64,000 nucleotides of DNA from Nocardia brasiliensis ATCC 700358 (GTDB lineage Bacteria; Actinomycetota; Actinomycetes; Mycobacteriales; Mycobacteriaceae): contig NC_018681.1 of assembly GCF_000250675.2 (NCBI RefSeq), positions 2,666,001-2,730,000 on the forward strand, given 5' to 3'. The translations under genes and the position numbers were made by a program. Position 1 is the stretch's first letter. Every line of letters begins with the position of its first letter. A model generated the notes under the pieces. That model was given only the letters and a program-made list of their open reading frames with translations. It ran no database searches and was not told the origin of the DNA. Shown piece after piece: positions 45,401 to 54,029 of the stretch.

Positions 45401-46600
45401 TCACGCTTGGATGCCCGCGCGGAACTTCGGCACCCGCAGCGAGACCTTGGTGCCCGCGCCGGGTGCGGTCTCGACGGTCAGGCCGTAGTCGTTGCCGAAG
45501 GCCGCGCGCAGCCGGTCGTCCACATTGGCGAGGCCGACATGCGCGGACTCACCGGAACCGGCCGGGCCCTTGCCGGTTTCGACGGCGTCGAGCGCGCCCG
45601 AGCGGAGCAGTTCCGGATCCATGCCGACGCCGTCGTCCTCGACACTGATCAGGCAGTCGGTGCCCGCGTCGGCCGCGGTGATGTGCACCGTGCCGCCGCG
45701 CGCCGCGCCCGCCAGGCCGTGCCGGACCGCGTTCTCCACCAGCGGTTGCAGCGCGAGGAAGGGCAGCACCACGCCGAGCACCTCCGGCGCGATCTGCAAC
45801 CGGACGTCGAGCGCGTCGCCGAAGCGGGCGCGCTCGAGCGCGAGATAACGCTCGATATTGCGCAGTTCGTCGGCCAGCACGGTGAATTCGCCCGCGGCGC
45901 GGAACGAATAGCGGGTGAAGTCGGCGAATTCCAGGATCAACTCGCGGGCCCGATCCGGGTCGGTGCGCACGAAGGAGGCGATCGTGTTCAGCGCGTTGTA
46001 GATGAAATGCGGGCTGATCTGGGCGCGCAGCGCGCGCACCTCGGCGCGATCGAGCCGGGCCCGGGACGCGTCCAGCTCGGCCAATTCCAGTTGGCCGCAG
46101 GCGTATCGAGCCACCTCGGCCACCGCGCCGAGCCAGCCCGGCCCCGGCCGGCCGGTGGTGACGACGCCGATCGCCCCCGCCACCCCGGTGCTCTCGATCA
46201 GCAGCGGCTGCGCGATGAGCGTGCGACCGGCGTGCTCGCTGTGACCCGGCCCGGCGACGAGCACCGGCCGTTCGCCGATGACCGCCCGCTTGGCCGCCTC
46301 GGTGAAATACTCGGCGAGTTCGGCGTGCGGTCCGTCCCAGGCGAGCAGGACGCCGTCCGGGTCGGCGATGCCGAGCGCCTCGGCGCCGGTCAGCACGCGC
46401 AGGTGCGGCGCGGATTCGCGCGCCGACTGCTCGGTGAGCCCGCGGCGCAGCGGAATCGCCGCCAGCGACGCGGTGTGCAGCGCGGTGTGCACCGCGCGCT
46501 CGGCCGGCGTGGTGACCACCCGGCGGGTGCGCGGCCAGATCACCAGCGCCCCGGCGATCATGGCGGCCGAGACCACGAGGGCGACGATCGTCGCCGTCAC
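45401..46600 (-). CDS. LytS-type sensor histidine kinase
   Basis: 399 residues. One N-terminal TM (4-22), a GAF-like sensor (about 30-170), His198 in RAQISPHFIYNALNTIASF (the LytS-family H-box, where the Phe/Asn pattern replaces the usual H-box) and an ATPase domain with Asn290 (QPLVENAVRHGL) and DDGVGMDP. GTG 46600 overlaps the stop of an 11-codon upstream ORF. Partner of the LytTR regulator at 38555. Confidence 0.92.
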   Translation of the reverse strand: MTATIVALVVSAAMIAGALVIWPRTRRVVTTPAERAVHTALHTASLAAIPLRRGLTEQSARESAPHLRVLTGAEALGIADPDGVLLAWDGPHAELAEYFTEAAKRAVIGERPVLVAGPGHSEHAGRTLIAQPLLIESTGVAGAIGVVTTGRPGPGWLGAVAEVARYACGQLELAELDASRARLDRAEVRALRAQISPHFIYNALNTIASFVRTDPDRARELILEFADFTRYSFRAAGEFTVLADELRNIERYLALERARFGDALDVRLQIAPEVLGVVLPFLALQPLVENAVRHGLAGAARGGTVHITAADAGTDCLISVEDDGVGMDPELLRSGALDAVETGKGPAGSGESAHVGLANVDDRLRAAFGNDYGLTVETAPGAGTKVSLRVPKFRAGIQA

Positions 46601-46632
46601 CGCGCGGCCAACGGCGCCGGAACTTCGTTCAT
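46597..46632 (-). CDS. Leaderless 11-codon upstream ORF of the kinase gene
   Basis: ATG 46630-46632 lies 6 nt downstream of GATAAT (complement of 46639-46644), so the mRNA probably starts at this ATG. It encodes MNEVPAPLAAR and ends in TGA that shares GTGA with the kinase start. Kinase translation would therefore depend on terminating ribosomes. No attenuation codon run is seen. Confidence 0.55.
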   Translation of the reverse strand: MNEVPAPLAAR

Positions 46633-46638
46633 GCGCCG

Positions 46639-46644
46639 ATTATC
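46639..46644 (-). promoter_or_regulatory. -10 box of the kinase operon
   Basis: GATAAT on the minus strand, 6 nt before the upstream ORF ATG; no clear -35. It would drive the kinase, the inserted cassette and the symporter genes as one leftward transcript. Confidence 0.5.
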
Positions 46645-46728
46645 GCGTCCGGGACCGTTCGTATGCCGTTGCCGCGCATATTCGGTCCCCACGTACTCCG
46701 GGCGTGCGGACCTGACCTGTGCGCGGCG

Positions 46729-47178
46729 TCAGCCCTGGTACTTGTCGACGCGGAACTCGACCTCGCCGGGCTCCGGGATATGCGCGGCCCCGACCGTCAG
46801 CGTCGCGGTGAACTTGCCCAGGCCCGGATGGAACAGCGCGGAACGGCCGCTGTTGCTCCAATATCCGGGGCCCTGCGCGGTCACCGTGAACGTGCCGGTC
46901 TCGCCGGTGTCCACGTTGCGCCAGTTGAGCGTGAGCGGCAGGGTGCAGCCGCCCACGCCGTACATCGTGGTCGCCACGTAGAACCCGGCGTGCTCCGGAT
47001 AGGCGTTGCCGGTGACGCCGGAACTGACCGACGCGACACACAACCCCTGGCTGAGCGAGTAGACGGTCGCGAACGAGTCGTGCAGCTGGGCGGCGGCCGG
47101 GGCGGCGGTCGCGACCATGGTCGCGACGGCGACGGCGGGGACCGCGGGAACGGCGAACAGTGCTTTGAGCGAAATCAT
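46729..47178 (-). CDS. Secreted protein of unknown function
   Basis: 149 residues. Signal peptide MISLKALFAVPAVPAVAVAT ending near APAAAQ, then a beta-rich mature domain of about 115 residues with two Cys (GLCVASV, GGCTLPL) likely in a disulfide, and motifs LNWRNVDTGETGTFTVTAQG and FTATLTVGAAHIPEPGEVEF. ATG 47178 follows GAGG by 7 nt. Resembles small Ig-like secreted proteins common in Nocardia; no function assigned. Confidence 0.78.
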   Translation of the reverse strand: MISLKALFAVPAVPAVAVATMVATAAPAAAQLHDSFATVYSLSQGLCVASVSSGVTGNAYPEHAGFYVATTMYGVGGCTLPLTLNWRNVDTGETGTFTVTAQGPGYWSNSGRSALFHPGLGKFTATLTVGAAHIPEPGEVEFRVDKYQG

Positions 47179-47536
47179 CAATACCTCGGCAGGATTGGGA
47201 ACACCCGTGTCTGTCGATAGTGACTATGCCCCCGATGCCGCGGTGTCATCCCCGATTCGCTGCCCTCGATTCCGGGGGCAGCACCGTGCGGTCCGGTGGT
47301 GACCGACTCGGCCGGTCGCGTCGAGTAGGGTCGGTCGTTCCGCGCTGGACGTCGCTCGCGGAAATCGGACTCCTCCGAGGAGGTCTCGCCGGACGCGCCG
47401 GTGATCTTCGACACCGACACGCCGAGGGCTCCTGGGATGTCTCGATGCGCCGCGCGCGCCTCGAAAAAAATGTCGTACCGACGTGCCTAGAATCGCTAGG
47501 CCAACCCCCGTCGAGACCTTGGGAGGAAGGACCGTC
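47179..47536. other. Intergenic region (about 360 bp) with the dnaE1 promoter
   Basis: No supported gene. A TAGAAT -10 box at 47488-47493 lies within the palindrome CCTAG-AATCG-CTAGG, 44 bp before the dnaE1 start. A CTCCTC-C-GAGGAG palindrome is at 47370-47382. Nothing else recognised. Confidence 0.55.
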
Positions 47537-50500
47537 TTGGCCGCCTCGTCCGGATCGTTCGTTCACCTGCACAACCACACCGAGTACTCCATGCTCGATG
47601 GTGCGGCAAAGATTTCGCCCCTGTTCGCGGAGGCGAAACGGCTGGGAATGAACGCGGTCGGGATGACCGACCACGGCAACATGTACGGCGCCTCCGAGTT
47701 CTACAACTCGGCGAAGAAAGCCGACATCAAGCCGATCATCGGCATCGAGGCCTACATCGCGCCCGCCTCCCGCTTCGACACCAAGCGGGTGCAGTGGGGC
47801 GACCCGAGCCAGAAGGGCGACGACGTCTCCGGCTCCGGCGCCTACACCCACATGACCATGGTCGCCGAGACCGCGACCGGTCTGCGCAACCTGTTCAAGC
47901 TCTCGTCGCTGGCCTCGCTCGAGGGTCAGCTCGGCAAGTGGGCGCGCATGGACGAGGAGATCATCGCCCAGTACGCCGAGGGCATCATCGCGACCACCGG
48001 CTGCCCCTCGGGTGAGGTGCAGACCAGGCTGCGCCTGGGCCACGACCGCGAGGCCCTGGAGGCCGCGGCCAAGTGGCAGGAGATCTTCGGCAAGGACAAT
48101 TTCTTCCTCGAGATCATGGACCACGGGCTGTCCATCGAACGCCGGGTCCGCGAGGGTCTGCTCGAGGTCGGCCGCAAGCTCGGCATCCCGCCGCTGGCCA
48201 CCAACGACTGCCACTACGTCACCAAGGACCAGTCCACCAACCACGAAGCGCTGCTGTGCATTCAGACCGGCAAGACGCTCTCCGACCCGACCAGGTTCAA
48301 GTTCGACGGTGACGGCTACTTCCTGAAGTCCGCCGAGGAGATGCGCGCGCTGTGGGACGCCGAGGTGCCCGGCGCCTGCGACAACACCGTGCTCATCGGC
48401 GAGCGGGTGCAGTCCTACGACGACGTATGGGCCTTCAAGGACCGGATGCCGGTGTTCCCGGTGCCCGAGGGCGAGGACCAGGATTCGTGGCTGCGCAAAG
48501 AGGTCGACCGCGGCCTCGAACGCCGCTTCCCCGGCGGCGTGCCCGAGGAGTACTACAGCCGCGCCTACTTCGAGCTCGACGTCATCAAGCAGAAGGGCTT
48601 CCCGGCCTACTTCCTCGTCGTCGGTGACCTCGTCACGCACGCGAAAGAGGTCGGCATCCGGGTCGGTCCCGGCCGTGGTTCGGCGGCCGGTTCGCTGGTC
48701 GCCTACGCGCTGGGCATCACCAATATCGACCCGATCCCGCACGGCCTGCTGTTCGAGCGGTTCCTGAACCCGGAACGCCCCTCCGCGCCCGATATCGATA
48801 TCGACTTCGACGATCGCCGCCGCGGTGAGATGGTCCGCTACGCCACCGACAAGTGGGGCAGCGACCGGGTCGCCCAGGTGATCACCTTCGGCACCATCAA
48901 GACCAAGGCCGCGATCAAGGACTCCGCGCGAGTCCTGTTCGGCCAGCCCGGTTTCGCCATCGCCGACCAGATCTCCAAGGCGCTGCCGCCGCCGATCATG
49001 GCCAAGGACATCTCGGTGGCCGGCATCACCGACCCCGACCACGAGCGGTACAAGGAAGCCGCCGAGGTCCGCGAACTGATCAGCACCAACCCCGATGTCG
49101 CGAAGATCTACGAGACCGCCCGGGGCCTCGAGGGCCTGATCCGCAACGCCGGCGTGCACGCCTGCGCGGTCATCATGTCCTCCGAGCCGCTGACCGACGC
49201 GATCCCGGTGTGGAAGCGGGCCCAGGACGGCGCCATCATCACCGGCTGGGACTACCCGTCCTGCGAGGCCATCGGCCTGCTGAAGATGGACTTCCTCGGC
49301 CTGCGCAACCTCACCGTCATCGGTGACGCGCTGGACAACATCAAGGCCAACCGCGGCGTCGACCTCGACATGGACAACCTACCGCTGGACGATCCCGCGA
49401 CCTACGAATTGCTGTCCCGCGGTGACACGCTCGGCGTCTTCCAGCTCGACGGCGGCCCGATGCGCGACCTGCTGCGCCGCATGCAGCCGACCGGCTTCAA
49501 CGACATCGTCGCGGTGCTCGCGCTGTACCGCCCCGGCCCGATGGGCATGAACGCGCACAACGACTACGCCGACCGCAAGAACGGGCGGCAGGAGATCAAA
49601 CCGATCCATCCGGAGCTCGAAGAGCCGCTGAAGGACATTCTCGCCGAGACCTACGGCCTGATCGTCTACCAAGAGCAGATCATGTTCATCGCCCAGAAGG
49701 TCGCCAGCTACACCATGGGCAAGGCCGACGCGCTGCGTAAGGCCATGGGTAAGAAGAAGCTCGAGGTGCTCGAGGCCGAGTACAAGGGCTTCCACGAGGG
49801 CATGACGAACAACGGGTTCTCCGAGGCCGCGGTGAAGGCCCTGTGGGACACCATCCTTCCGTTCGCCGGTTACGCGTTCAACAAGTCGCACGCCGCGGGC
49901 TACGGCCTGGTGTCCTTCTGGACCGCCTACCTCAAGGCCAACTACCCGGCCGAATACATGGCCGGGCTGCTCACCTCCGTCGGTGACGACAAGGACAAGG
50001 CCGCGGTCTACCTCTCGGACTGCCGTCGCCTGGGCATCACCGTGCTGCCGCCGGACGTCAACGAGTCCGAGCAGAACTTCGCCTCGGTCGGCAAGGACAT
50101 CCGGTTCGGGCTCGGTGCGGTGCGCAACGTCGGCGCCAACGTGGTGTCCTCGATCATCGCCGCGCGCAAGGAGAAGTCCAAGTTCACCGACTTCTCCGAC
50201 TACCTGAACAAGATCGACGCCGTCGCCTGCACCAAGAAAGTCACCGAATCGCTCATCAAGGCAGGCGGATTCGACTCGCTCGGGCACCCGCGCAAGGGTC
50301 TGCTGCTGGTGCACTCCGATGCCATCGACGCGGTGATGTCCACCAAGAAGGCCGAGGCGATCGGGCAGTTCGACCTGTTCGGCGGCGTCGACGCGGACGA
50401 GTCGGTGGCCTCGGTGTTCAACGTGAAGGTGCCCGACGACGAGTGGGAGTCCAAGCACAAGCTGGCCCTCGAGCGCGAAATGCTCGGCCTTTACGTGTCC

Positions 50501-51085
50501 GGGCATCCGCTCAACGGCGTCGAACATGTGCTCGCGGCGCAGGCGGATACGCAGATCCCCGCCATCCTCGAAGGCGATATCAAGGACGGCGCGCAGGTGA
50601 CCCTCGGCGGCATCCTCGCCTCGGTCAACCGGCGCATCAACAAGAACGGTCTCGCCTGGGCGTCCGCACAGCTCGAAGACCTCTCCGGCGGTATCGAGGT
50701 GCTGTTCTTCCCGCAGGCCTACTCGGTCTACGGCATGGACGTGGTCGAGGACGCGGTGGTGCTGGTGAAGGCGCGGGTGTCGGTCCGCGACGACCGTATC
50801 TCGCTCATCGCCAACGATCTCGCCGTCCCCGACCTGTCCTCCATCGGCGTGGCCAAGCCGCTGGCCGTCACCCTCTCCACCCGCCTGTGCACCCCCGACA
50901 AGATCGGCGAGCTCAAGCGCGTCCTGTCCCGCCACCCCGGCACCTCCGACGTGCACATCCGCCACGTCGGCGCCCGCGACAAAACCACCCTCCTGAAACT
51001 CGACGACAGCCTCCGCGTCTCCCCGTCCTCAGCGTTGATGGGCGACCTGAAAGCGCTGCTCGGGCCGGGGTGCTTGGCAGTCTGA
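47537..51085 (+). CDS. dnaE1: DNA polymerase III alpha subunit
   Basis: 1182 residues; replicative polymerase. N-terminal PHP domain (HLHNHTEYSMLDG, MTDHGNMYG), the actinobacterial site of the proofreading exonuclease; catalytic acidic motif PDIDIDFDDRRR and the C-terminal OB-fold and tau-binding regions are complete. TTG 47537 is chosen because GGAGGAAGG lies 6 nt upstream and the length then matches mycobacterial DnaE1; an in-frame ATG at 47483 lies before the ribosome site. Confidence 0.98.
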   Translation: MAASSGSFVHLHNHTEYSMLDGAAKISPLFAEAKRLGMNAVGMTDHGNMYGASEFYNSAKKADIKPIIGIEAYIAPASRFDTKRVQWGDPSQKGDDVSGSGAYTHMTMVAETATGLRNLFKLSSLASLEGQLGKWARMDEEIIAQYAEGIIATTGCPSGEVQTRLRLGHDREALEAAAKWQEIFGKDNFFLEIMDHGLSIERRVREGLLEVGRKLGIPPLATNDCHYVTKDQSTNHEALLCIQTGKTLSDPTRFKFDGDGYFLKSAEEMRALWDAEVPGACDNTVLIGERVQSYDDVWAFKDRMPVFPVPEGEDQDSWLRKEVDRGLERRFPGGVPEEYYSRAYFELDVIKQKGFPAYFLVVGDLVTHAKEVGIRVGPGRGSAAGSLVAYALGITNIDPIPHGLLFERFLNPERPSAPDIDIDFDDRRRGEMVRYATDKWGSDRVAQVITFGTIKTKAAIKDSARVLFGQPGFAIADQISKALPPPIMAKDISVAGITDPDHERYKEAAEVRELISTNPDVAKIYETARGLEGLIRNAGVHACAVIMSSEPLTDAIPVWKRAQDGAIITGWDYPSCEAIGLLKMDFLGLRNLTVIGDALDNIKANRGVDLDMDNLPLDDPATYELLSRGDTLGVFQLDGGPMRDLLRRMQPTGFNDIVAVLALYRPGPMGMNAHNDYADRKNGRQEIKPIHPELEEPLKDILAETYGLIVYQEQIMFIAQKVASYTMGKADALRKAMGKKKLEVLEAEYKGFHEGMTNNGFSEAAVKALWDTILPFAGYAFNKSHAAGYGLVSFWTAYLKANYPAEYMAGLLTSVGDDKDKAAVYLSDCRRLGITVLPPDVNESEQNFASVGKDIRFGLGAVRNVGANVVSSIIAARKEKSKFTDFSDYLNKIDAVACTKKVTESLIKAGGFDSLGHPRKGLLLVHSDAIDAVMSTKKAEAIGQFDLFGGVDADESVASVFNVKVPDDEWESKHKLALEREMLGLYVSGHPLNGVEHVLAAQADTQIPAILEGDIKDGAQVTLGGILASVNRRINKNGLAWASAQLEDLSGGIEVLFFPQAYSVYGMDVVEDAVVLVKARVSVRDDRISLIANDLAVPDLSSIGVAKPLAVTLSTRLCTPDKIGELKRVLSRHPGTSDVHIRHVGARDKTTLLKLDDSLRVSPSSALMGDLKALLGPGCLAV

Positions 51086-51101
51086 GCCCGGTCGTCCGCC
51101 T

Positions 51102-51119
51102 CCCCTCCGCCGGGAGGGG
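51102..51119 (+). terminator. Terminator after dnaE1
   Basis: CCCCTCC-GCCG-GGAGGGG, a compact 7-bp stem 17 bp after the stop. Confidence 0.65.
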
Positions 51120-51133
51120 TGTGCCCGAACCGC

Positions 51134-51224
51134 CGCACGGGTTTTGATGTGTCGCACGGGTTTTGATGTGTCGCACCCGCTGGGGCCTGCCACAGCGGGT
51201 GCGACACATCAGAAGGAGTGCGGG
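51134..51224. repeat. Tandem 19-bp repeat plus dispersed hairpin repeat, copy B
   Basis: CGCACGGGTTTTGATGTGT occurs twice in tandem (51134-51152, 51153-51171). It leads into a perfect 18-bp stem GATGTGTCGCACCCGCTG (51165-51182) / CAGCGGGTGCGACACATC (51193-51210). The core and the outer CGCAC/GTGCG match copy A at 38.1 kb. It lies between convergent dnaE1 and the MFS gene and may also terminate transcription. Confidence 0.85.
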
Positions 51225-51231
51225 AAGGCGG

Positions 51232-52422
51232 TCAGTGGGTTAGTGCGGGGGTGGGGTGGTCGGTGAGGGGCGTGGCGGAGTGGCGGTGGGGGAGGAACTG
51301 TTCCCAGGTGATGGTGCCCAGGGCGGCCAGGCCGATGGCGGCGCCGATCCAGGCGACGCTGGCATAGCCGAGTCCGGCGCCGATGGCCAGGCCACCGAGC
51401 CAGGGGCCGACGGTGATGCCGATGTTGAAGGAAGAGACGTTGAAGGCGGGGGCCAGGGTGGGGCCGTCGGCGGCGAGGTTGAAGACGCGGCTGTTGAGGG
51501 TGGGGTTGGTGCCGAAACCGAAGGCGCCCAACAGGAATGCGAGTATCACGACGGGCACCGGGTATTCGGCGGTGAGGGCCAGCAGAGCCGAGGTGATGAT
51601 CAGGCCGGTGACGCCGACGTAGAGGGTGCGCACGGGATGTGCGTCGGCGGTGCGCCCGCCTGCGACGATGCCGAGGAAGCTGCCGACGCCGTACACGGCC
51701 AGCACGATCGGGATCCAGAACCCGTGCAGGCCGGTGGTTTCGGCGAGCAGCGCGCCGAGGTAGGCGAAGCTGGCCAGCAGCGCGGCGGTGGCGAGGGCGG
51801 TGGTGGCGTAGGAGAGCCAGAGCCGTGGATTCACCATGCTGCGCAGTTCTTTTCGCAGATCCGGTGTGGTTGCCGCGCGTCCGGCGGGGATCTTGGTGAG
51901 CACGCCGAGCATCGCCAGGGTGGACATGATCGCGACGGTCCAGAACGCGGCGCGCCAGCCGAGGTGCTGGCCGATCACGGTGCCCGCGGGCAGGCCGACG
52001 ACGGTGGCGACGGTGAGCCCACCGGCGACGATGCTCATCGCTTTACCGCGGGCGTTGACGGGCACCAAACCGATGGCGGTGGTCGCCGCGACCGACCAGA
52101 AACCGGCGTAGACGAAGGCGCCGACCGCCCTGGTCGCGAACAGGACCCAGTAGTCCGAGGTCAGCGCCGCGACCACATGGGTGGCGACGAAGACGGCGAG
52201 AAAGGCGAGCAGCGCGTTGCGGCGCGGCAGTCGCAGCGTCGCCACCGCCAGCACCGGCGCGCCGACCAGCATGCCGAGCGCGAAAGCCGAAATGAGCAGT
52301 CCCGCTTGCGGAATGGTCACCCCCAGGTCGACGGAGAGCTCGGTGAGCAGTCCCGAGAGCATCAGCTCCGAGGTGCCCTGGGCGAAGATGGACAGCCCGA
52401 GGATATAGACGGCTAGGGGCAT
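51232..52422 (-). CDS. MFS exporter, Cmx/CmrA (chloramphenicol efflux)-like
   Basis: 396 residues, 12 TM helices. The start MPLAVYILGLSIFAQGTSEL matches the Cmx/CmlR family of DHA1 exporters, with the family loop LAVATLRLPRRNAL after TM2. ATG 52422 is 6 nt from GAGG; upstream in-frame codons to 52554 lie in the TetR gene. Controlled by the TetR gene just upstream through matching operators. Chloramphenicol export is a family-based guess; the true substrate may be another hydrophobic compound. Confidence 0.82.
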   Translation of the reverse strand: MPLAVYILGLSIFAQGTSELMLSGLLTELSVDLGVTIPQAGLLISAFALGMLVGAPVLAVATLRLPRRNALLAFLAVFVATHVVAALTSDYWVLFATRAVGAFVYAGFWSVAATTAIGLVPVNARGKAMSIVAGGLTVATVVGLPAGTVIGQHLGWRAAFWTVAIMSTLAMLGVLTKIPAGRAATTPDLRKELRSMVNPRLWLSYATTALATAALLASFAYLGALLAETTGLHGFWIPIVLAVYGVGSFLGIVAGGRTADAHPVRTLYVGVTGLIITSALLALTAEYPVPVVILAFLLGAFGFGTNPTLNSRVFNLAADGPTLAPAFNVSSFNIGITVGPWLGGLAIGAGLGYASVAWIGAAIGLAALGTITWEQFLPHRHSATPLTDHPTPALTH

Positions 52423-52437
52423 CGGAGACCTCTCCTG

Positions 52438-52463
52438 TTTTAGATCGTTCGGTTCAAAACTGG
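52438..52463. promoter_or_regulatory. TetR operator before the MFS gene
   Basis: The imperfect dyad TTTTAGATC...GGTTCAAAA is followed by CTGGGG. TTCAAAACTGGGG is identical to the site at 53.1 kb upstream of the TetR gene, indicating a shared repressor. Confidence 0.65.
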
Positions 52464-52498
52464 GGCAGAAGGTAAGGGGCCGACCGATTTCCGGTCGA

Positions 52499-53071
52499 TC
52501 AGAGGGCGTCGAGTGCGGTGCCGGCGATGGCCGCCAATGCGGCGCGGCTCGCACCGCCGCGGGCGGCGACGCGCATGCCCGCGATGGTCGCGTTCATGAA
52601 GTGCGCCAGTTCGTCGGCGCTCTTGCGGTCGTCGATTTCGCCTGCGCGCCTGCCGCTTTCGAGCGCGTCGCGGAGCGCGGCGAGGCGCCGGCGCTGATCC
52701 TCGCGCAGGGTGGCCGCCACCTCGGGGTCGTGCGGCGCGAGTTCGACCATCGAGTTGACGACGAGGCAGCCGAGCGGATCGGCCTCCGGCGCGTCGACCA
52801 CCTGCCACAGCAGCGCGCGCATCTTGGCCTTCGCGTCCAGGTCGCTGTCCAGGAGTTCGAAGGTGGTGGCGTTCTTGGCGGTCATGTATCGCCGCAGGGC
52901 CCGTTCGAACAGATCGTGCTTGCTGGTGAAGGTGTTGTAGATGCTGCTGCGGCCCAGGCCGGTCGCCTCGCACAGCGCCTGGGTCGAGGTGGCCTCGTAG
53001 CCCGCGAGCCAGAACGCGCGCATCGCGGCGTCCACCGCGCGCTCCTCGTCGAACTGTCTCGGTCGTGCCAT
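52499..53071 (-). CDS. TetR family regulator of the MFS exporter
   Basis: 190 residues. Helix-turn-helix 1-55 (ARPRQFDEERAVDAAMRAFW, then TSTQALCEATGLGRSSIYNT). The helical ligand domain with EADPLGCLVVNSMVELAPHD places it in the TetR subfamily whose C-terminal domain keeps LGCLVVN. ATG 53071; 76 bp upstream of the exporter. Autoregulation is inferred from the duplicate operators. Confidence 0.9.
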   Translation of the reverse strand: MARPRQFDEERAVDAAMRAFWLAGYEATSTQALCEATGLGRSSIYNTFTSKHDLFERALRRYMTAKNATTFELLDSDLDAKAKMRALLWQVVDAPEADPLGCLVVNSMVELAPHDPEVAATLREDQRRRLAALRDALESGRRAGEIDDRKSADELAHFMNATIAGMRVAARGGASRAALAAIAGTALDAL

Positions 53072-53088
53072 GCCGGTTACGCTAGCAC

Positions 53089-53117
53089 ATTTTGAACCAA
53101 TCATTTCAAAACTGGGG
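53089..53117. promoter_or_regulatory. TetR operator before its own gene
   Basis: ATTTTGAA-CCAATCA-TTTCAAAACTGGGG: inverted TTTTGAA/TTCAAAA arms. Shares 13 bp with the operator at 52.44 kb. Confidence 0.68.
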
Positions 53118-53151
53118 TGTGCGTGGCCTGAGCTGCACTTTCGGTGAGCAG

Positions 53152-53769
53152 CTAGGCGGCGACCGCCACGCCGAGCGACTGCGCGGCGAGGAACCGAGGG
53201 GCGTCTTCGCCGTAGAACACATCGATATCGCGGATCTCGAATCCCGCGTCGGTGAGCAGGCCGCGGATATCGCGGTTCAGGTTGCACCCGCCGGCGAAGG
53301 TCTTCTGAATCGGATTGAGCCGGTGCTGCCACACCTGCACGCGCTGGTCCGGCGCGAGGCCGTGCTCGACGAAGTGCAGGGTGCCGCCCGGTGCGAGCAC
53401 CCGGCGCACTTCCGCCAGCGCGGTCGCGACATCGGGGATGGTGCACAACGTCCAGGTCGACAGGGCGCTGTCGAAACTGTTGTCGCCGAACGGCAGCGAC
53501 TGTCCGTCCAAACCGGACCGCTCGATCGGCACCGTCGCCGCCGCGACCCGCTCGCTCGCGAGCCGCCAGCCGAGGTCGGCGGGCTCGACCGCGCTGACCA
53601 GTTCGACGGTCTCCGGATAGAACGGCACGTTCAGCCCGGACCCGAACCCGATCTCCACCACTCGGCCGTTGAGGCCCGCGCACACGCGCTCGCGCAGCGG
53701 TTCGTTGAACCGCATCCCGCAGGCCGCGTCCACGATCCGCGGCACCACTCGATCTCGATAGAAGCCCAC
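53152..53769 (-). CDS. Class I SAM-dependent methyltransferase
   Basis: 205 residues from GTG 53769 behind GGAAGAG; an upstream GTG at 53805 would lengthen it by 12. The SAM-binding motif I is VVEIGFGSGLNVPFYP, then VSAVEPAD, SLPFGDNSFDSALSTWTLCT and RRVLAPGGTLHFVEHG: the UbiE/phospholipid-methyltransferase-like branch. The initial GFYRDRVVPRIVDAACGM is typical of this group in actinobacteria. Substrate unknown. Confidence 0.88.
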   Translation of the reverse strand: MGFYRDRVVPRIVDAACGMRFNEPLRERVCAGLNGRVVEIGFGSGLNVPFYPETVELVSAVEPADLGWRLASERVAAATVPIERSGLDGQSLPFGDNSFDSALSTWTLCTIPDVATALAEVRRVLAPGGTLHFVEHGLAPDQRVQVWQHRLNPIQKTFAGGCNLNRDIRGLLTDAGFEIRDIDVFYGEDAPRFLAAQSLGVAVAA

Positions 53770-54029
53770 ACGCCCACTCTTCCAGTACCCGGGCGATACC
53801 GCCACGTCTGTTTCTGAGACGGCGGGCTACCGGCCTGCAATCAGTGCCGGGGTCGGAACCCGCTGGTCCGGGGACGGCCGCCACCTCGACAACGGGCGCA
53901 GGCGGGTTGTGCTGGGGGTGTCCGCGCCGTCGCACACCTGTTCGCGCGCCGCTTGCGGAAAGGTCACGAAAGACAACTGTCCGAGACAGACCCATTGCCC
54001 GGTGTGACCGCCGCCATTACCGTGGAAAG

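Noticed and set aside
47246..49159. Antisense frame over the start of dnaE1 extending through the intergenic region
   Set aside because: The intergenic part lacks coding bias, and the rest mirrors dnaE1.
51134..51210. CRISPR array from the tandem repeats
   Set aside because: Only two adjacent 19-bp copies, no spacers and no cas genes.
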